In this document: piece by piece, positions 7,015 through 9,603 of the stretch
Position numbering within the stretch: position 1 is the stretch's first letter
How the letters are laid out: each line of letters begins with the position of its first letter
Made by a program: the position numbers and the translations under genes
Notes under the pieces: generated by a model
The model's database searches: none
The model's input: only the letters and a program-made list of their open reading frames with translations
Told to the model about the DNA's origin: nothing
Source: Sneathiella sp.
Lineage (GTDB): Bacteria; Pseudomonadota; Alphaproteobacteria; Sneathiellales; Sneathiellaceae
Assembly: GCA_016765515.1 (NCBI GenBank)
Contig: JAESPT010000381.1
Span: 1-9,603, forward strand
Length of the DNA stretch: 9,603 bases
Reading direction: 5' to 3'

Positions 7015-7060
7015 AAAAAGATCAAGCGACGTATCCTTACTTACGGATACCAAGGCGCTT
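7015..7060 (-). terminator. Hairpin plus T run at the end of rpsO (candidate attenuator/terminator)
   Basis: On the minus strand GTATCC pairs with GGATAC around an 8-base loop holding the rpsO stop codon, with outer arms AAGCG and CGCTT. GATC and then TTTTT follow. The stem is interrupted and the T run is offset, so termination is probably partial, leaving readthrough into pnp. E. coli has a comparable terminator after rpsO. Confidence 0.4.
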
Positions 7061-7306
7061 AATAATCGTCTGGTAACGACCTTCATCATTTGTCTTCACA
7101 TAGTCGAGCAACCGGCGACGCTTGCTCACCAGGCTCAGCAAACCACGACGTGAATGTACGTCTTTTTTGTGATCTTTAAAATGTTCTGTAAGATTTACAA
7201 TCCGCTCTGAAAGAATGGCTATCTGTACGTCAGGAGAACCAGTGTCTCCTTCTTTAGTAGCAAATTCCTTGATCAGTTCTGCTTTTTTTTCTGCAGTGAT
7301 CGACAT
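7037..7306 (-). CDS. rpsO: 30S ribosomal protein S15
   Basis: This 89-residue protein, the normal length for bacterial S15, binds 16S rRNA in the central domain of the 30S subunit. It begins [16 protein letters not shown] and contains the conserved [17 protein letters not shown] and [20 protein letters not shown] stretches. The ATG at 7306 is chosen because GGAG lies 7 bases upstream; an in-frame TTG one codon earlier is too close to that site. The start overlaps the truB stop as TGATG, so translation is probably coupled. pnp follows after a structured gap of about 208 bases, the classic rpsO-pnp arrangement. Confidence 0.97.
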   Translation of the reverse strand: MSITAEKKAELIKEFATKEGDTGSPDVQIAILSERIVNLTEHFKDHKKDVHSRRGLLSLVSKRRRLLDYVKTNDEGRYQTIIKRLGIRK

Positions 7307-8221
7307 CAATATACTCCATCATTCTGTATGTTAAAAACCCGGACAGGAAATAACGTGCCATCTTCAATTTTGGAGATGGCAACAGGGATATTCCCCTCCA
7401 TCGCACAGACAAATCCGTCTGCTAAATTTGGAACCGCCACGTCATTGCCGTGTCTCACGCGTTGTGCCTGAGTTTCCGAAATGGCCACCGCCGGGATGTC
7501 GTCCAGCGCGGTCGTCAGTGGAAGCAGGTCCTCAAAACTCGCCGGACACTGCCATAGCTTTTCTAACTTATCCAGTGAAATCGCATGGTTTTCTAAAAAA
7601 GGACCGACTCTGGTGCGCCGAAGTGCAGAAAGATGAGAAAAAGTCCCCATTTTTAGCGCCATATCACGTGCAAGGGCCCGTATATAGGTGCCTTTTCCGC
7701 AAACCACGTCAAAGACAGCTCTGTCGTCATCGATGCATTCAATTAGATTCAGGGAGTGAATTGTTACTTCCCGTTCAGGAATCACAACTTCCTCACCGTC
7801 TCTTGCCAGTTTATAGGCGCGTTTTCCGTCTATTTTAATGGCAGAATATATGGGGGGGTATTTGCTTAATAACGCCCACGAAATCGGGAATGGATTGCAG
7901 GATGTCAGTCTCGGATGGGCGATGATCTGTAGTGGACGTTGGTTCGCCGTCGATATCATCCGTATTGCGGCTTTCTCCCCATGTGGCAGTAAAGCGGTAT
8001 TCTTTTGTGTCGTCGACAATATACCCGGCTGTTTTCGTGGCTTCCCCCAAAGCAATTGGCAGAATGCCCGTGGCAAAAGGATCGAGAGTTCCGGCATGTC
8101 CAGCTTTTTGGGCATTGGTAATCCGTTTTACCGCACCAACCACTGCAGCTGAACTCATTCCAGGAGGTTTATCGATGTTCAGCCATCCATGAACTGGTAT
8201 TCCCCGACGCTTGCGAGCCAT
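7306..8221 (-). pseudogene. truB: tRNA pseudouridine-55 synthase TruB, interrupted by a one-base frameshift
   Basis: TruB converts U55 to pseudouridine in the T-loop of tRNAs. The N-terminal reading frame (8221 to 7835, 128 codons) contains LNIDKPPGMSS, the catalytic aspartate D47 in GHAGTLDPFATG, and GESRNTDDIDGEP. It then runs into IFCH and a stop. The correct continuation, PPIYSAIKIDGKRAYKLARDG through to a TGA at 7306, is in another frame. The break falls in a run of seven C (minus strand) at 7858-7852. Deleting one C joins the parts into a normal 304-residue TruB with no other lesion. A sequencing or assembly error, a real slippage mutation, or expression by +1 frameshifting on CCC-CCC-C are all possible. 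The lack of any other decay argues that the gene is intact or very recently broken. The start has TAAGG upstream, 10 bases after the rbfA stop. Confidence 0.9.
7852..7858 (-). repeat. C7 homopolymer at the truB frameshift
   Basis: Seven C on the minus strand (seven G on the plus strand) encode truB codons 122-123 plus one surplus base. Six would keep the reading frame. Such tracts are prone to replication slippage and to base-count errors in some sequencing methods. Confidence 0.9.
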
Positions 8222-8231
8222 TATGCCTTAC

Positions 8232-8615
8232 TCACTCAGAATCTGTCTGATTGCGGCGGATTAACGCATCGATGTGATCTCCATATTCAAAAGATTCATC
8301 TTTTTTAAACGTGAGACGGGGCGTGAACTTCATGGAAAGCTGCTTTCCAATCTCCCCTTGAATGAAACCGGCTGATCGATTTAAACCAGCAATAATCTCA
8401 GTATCTTTGAAGCCACCGAGAGGAATTACGTATACTGTCGCGCTTCTCATATCATTGCTTGGCTTTACTTCCGTCACAGTGACAGAAACACCCGTGACAT
8501 CCGGGTCATGGAGATTATCTGCTGCAAGAACTGAAGACAGGATATGGCGCAATTGCTCGCCAACGCGGAGTTGACGTTTGCTAATCTTTTTGCGGGGTTG
8601 TTTTTGAGATGCCAT
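8232..8615 (-). CDS. rbfA: Ribosome-binding factor A
   Basis: This 127-residue KH-fold protein acts in late 30S maturation, at the 5' end of 16S rRNA. Recognisable parts are the basic N-terminus with KISKRQLRVGEQLRHILSSVL, the centre DPDVTGVSVTVTEVKPSNDMRSATVYVIPLG, and the C-terminal RLTFKKDESFEYGDHIDALI. The length is typical. The ATG at 8615 is preferred because GAGG lies 6 bases upstream; an in-frame GTG at 8627 would add four residues but has no ribosome binding site. truB starts 10 bases after its stop. Unusually, an intrinsic terminator ends just before the start codon. Confidence 0.95.
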   Translation of the reverse strand: MASQKQPRKKISKRQLRVGEQLRHILSSVLAADNLHDPDVTGVSVTVTEVKPSNDMRSATVYVIPLGGFKDTEIIAGLNRSAGFIQGEIGKQLSMKFTPRLTFKKDESFEYGDHIDALIRRNQTDSE

Positions 8616-8632
8616 GGAGAGCCTCACTCATC

Positions 8633-8660
8633 AAAAAAGCAGGGGCATTCAAGCCCCTGC
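8633..8660 (-). terminator. Intrinsic terminator/attenuator between infB and rbfA
   Basis: On the minus strand GCAGGGGC and GCCCCTGC form a perfect 8-pair, G/C-rich stem with a 6-base loop (8639-8660), followed at once by six T (8638-8633). This is a textbook rho-independent terminator, 44 bases past the infB stop and 17 bases before the rbfA ATG. No convincing promoter is seen between infB and the stem, so rbfA and later genes probably depend on regulated readthrough. Confidence 0.87.
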
Positions 8661-8704
8661 ACTTTGTTTTCTTCATATATTTTCAGAGGAATGTCGGAGG
8701 GTGA

Positions 8705-9603
8705 TTAGAGGTGGCGGGCCACTTCCACAACTTCGAAACATTCGATGTAATCTGCTTCTTTAAGATCATGGTAATTTTCAAATGCCATGCCACATTCCAT
8801 ACCGGATTTCACTTCCTTCACTTCATCTTTAAAGCGCTTCAATGTGGATAGTGTTCCTTCGTGGATCACAATATTGTCTCTCAGCAGGCGCACTTTGGCA
8901 CCGCGTTTGACTGTACCTTCGGTGACAATACAGCCACCGATTTTACCAAGCTTGGAAATGTCAAAGACTTCCTTGATTTCTGCATAGCCAAGGAAATCCT
9001 CACGCATTGTTGGCGCAAGCATGCCAGACAGCAGGGCTTTGATATCATCAATAACGTTATAGATGACAGAGTAATACTGAATATCAATTCCCTGGGATGC
9101 TGCTTCTTCCCGGGCCTGTCGATTTGCCCGTGTGTTGAAGCCAATAATCATTGCGCCAGATGCCTGTGCAAGGGAAATATCAGATTCGGTTATTCCGCCA
9201 ACGCCAGAGAGAAGGATATTGACCTTCACTTCGTTAGTTGCCAGTTTTTCGAGGGACGCAACAATGGCTTCCGCAGAACCCTGAACATCGGTTTTTATGA
9301 CAAGTGGCAGCTCGTCAGCAGTCCCTTCCTTAATGGCTATGAACATTTGCTCGATAGTACCGCGGGCTGTTGCGGTCACTTTCTTGTCTTTTGCCACACG
9401 CTGGCGATATTCGGCAATTTCTCTGGCTTGTCCTTCCGTCTCTGTCACGACGAAATCGTCACCGGCAATTGGCGATCCTTGTATGCCCAGAACTTCCACA
9501 GGAACAGAGGGACCCGCGGATGCAACCGGGCTTCCACGATAATCAAGAAGGGCACGAACTTTACCGTAAGAAGGTCCGGCAACGAAATTGTCGCCCACTT
9601 TTA
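8705..9603 (-). CDS. infB: Translation initiation factor IF-2, C-terminal part (cut by window edge)
   Basis: The last 299 or so residues of IF-2 are present; the start, the variable N-terminal region and the GTP-binding domain lie beyond the window. IF-2 is the GTPase that places initiator tRNA on the 30S subunit and promotes subunit joining. What is visible begins in domain II ([20 protein letters not shown]), passes domain III with [23 protein letters not shown] and [23 protein letters not shown], and ends in domain IV with [25 protein letters not shown] and [32 protein letters not shown]. The reading frame is open to the window end; the valine (GTG) at 9598 is internal, not a start. The stop is TAA. 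Gene order infB-rbfA-truB-rpsO-pnp is the conserved one. Confidence 0.97.
   Translation of the reverse strand, partial: KVGDNFVAGPSYGKVRALLDYRGSPVASAGPSVPVEVLGIQGSPIAGDDFVVTETEGQAREIAEYRQRVAKDKKVTATARGTIEQMFIAIKEGTADELPLVIKTDVQGSAEAIVASLEKLATNEVKVNILLSGVGGITESDISLAQASGAMIIGFNTRANRQAREEAASQGIDIQYYSVIYNVIDDIKALLSGMLAPTMREDFLGYAEIKEVFDISKLGKIGGCIVTEGTVKRGAKVRLLRDNIVIHEGTLSTLKRFKDEVKEVKSGMECGMAFENYHDLKEADYIECFEVVEVARHL

Noticed and set aside
6469..7062. Plus-strand ORF of 197 codons across the 5' part of pnp and its leader
   Set aside because: It runs antisense to conserved PNPase codons, shows no family resemblance, and its far end is non-coding leader; it is a shadow frame.
7306..8115. A separate 269-residue minus-strand protein starting at 8115
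   Set aside because: Its first 84 or so residues are the wrong frame of the truB N-terminal half; only the part after the C7 run is genuine TruB sequence.
1..9603. CRISPR array, tRNA or rRNA gene, transposon, prophage or toxin-antitoxin pair
   Set aside because: No repeated spacer pattern, cloverleaf, rRNA-like stretch, transposase or terminal repeats were seen; the window is a co-directional run of chromosomal genes.

Overview
The window looks like chromosomal DNA from an alphaproteobacterium of moderate G+C. The main reasons are an Irr-type Fur-family regulator (a HHH motif and no CxxC zinc site), a near-perfect Irr box next to it, and the style of the housekeeping proteins. Genus cannot be decided from the sequence alone. 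Every supported gene is on the minus strand, so transcription runs from high to low coordinates. I saw no tRNA, rRNA, insertion sequence, CRISPR array or phage gene.

Region 1 (about 9603 down to 4675) is the conserved translation/RNA-turnover cluster infB - rbfA - truB - rpsO - pnp. infB is cut by the window edge. A strong intrinsic terminator lies between infB and rbfA, only 17 bases from the rbfA ATG, so rbfA-pnp expression must rely on readthrough or on a promoter overlapping it. truB is broken by one extra base in a run of seven C; removing one C restores a normal 304-residue enzyme. The truB stop and rpsO start overlap as TGATG. A hairpin followed by a T run closes rpsO. The roughly 200-base pnp leader is full of inverted repeats, including one 46-base structure resembling an RNase III-type PNPase autoregulatory hairpin. 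A strong terminator follows pnp.

Region 2 (4592-3192) holds a single long FMN-dependent nitronate monooxygenase-like protein with an unusual C-terminal four-cysteine motif.

Region 3 (3163-59) is an iron/oxidative-stress block. irr has its own promoter. It is followed by a rubrerythrin without a rubredoxin domain, a heterodisulfide-reductase/GlpC-like iron-sulfur protein and a DUF3501 protein, closely spaced enough to be one operon. The rubrerythrin promoter is close to the sigma-70 consensus and has a perfect Irr box (TTAGAA-N3-TTCTAA) abutting its -35 element. The simplest reading is that Irr, encoded next door, controls a rubrerythrin/iron-sulfur/DUF3501 module. The function of that module is the most interesting open question here. 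The first 58 bases contain nothing I can support.
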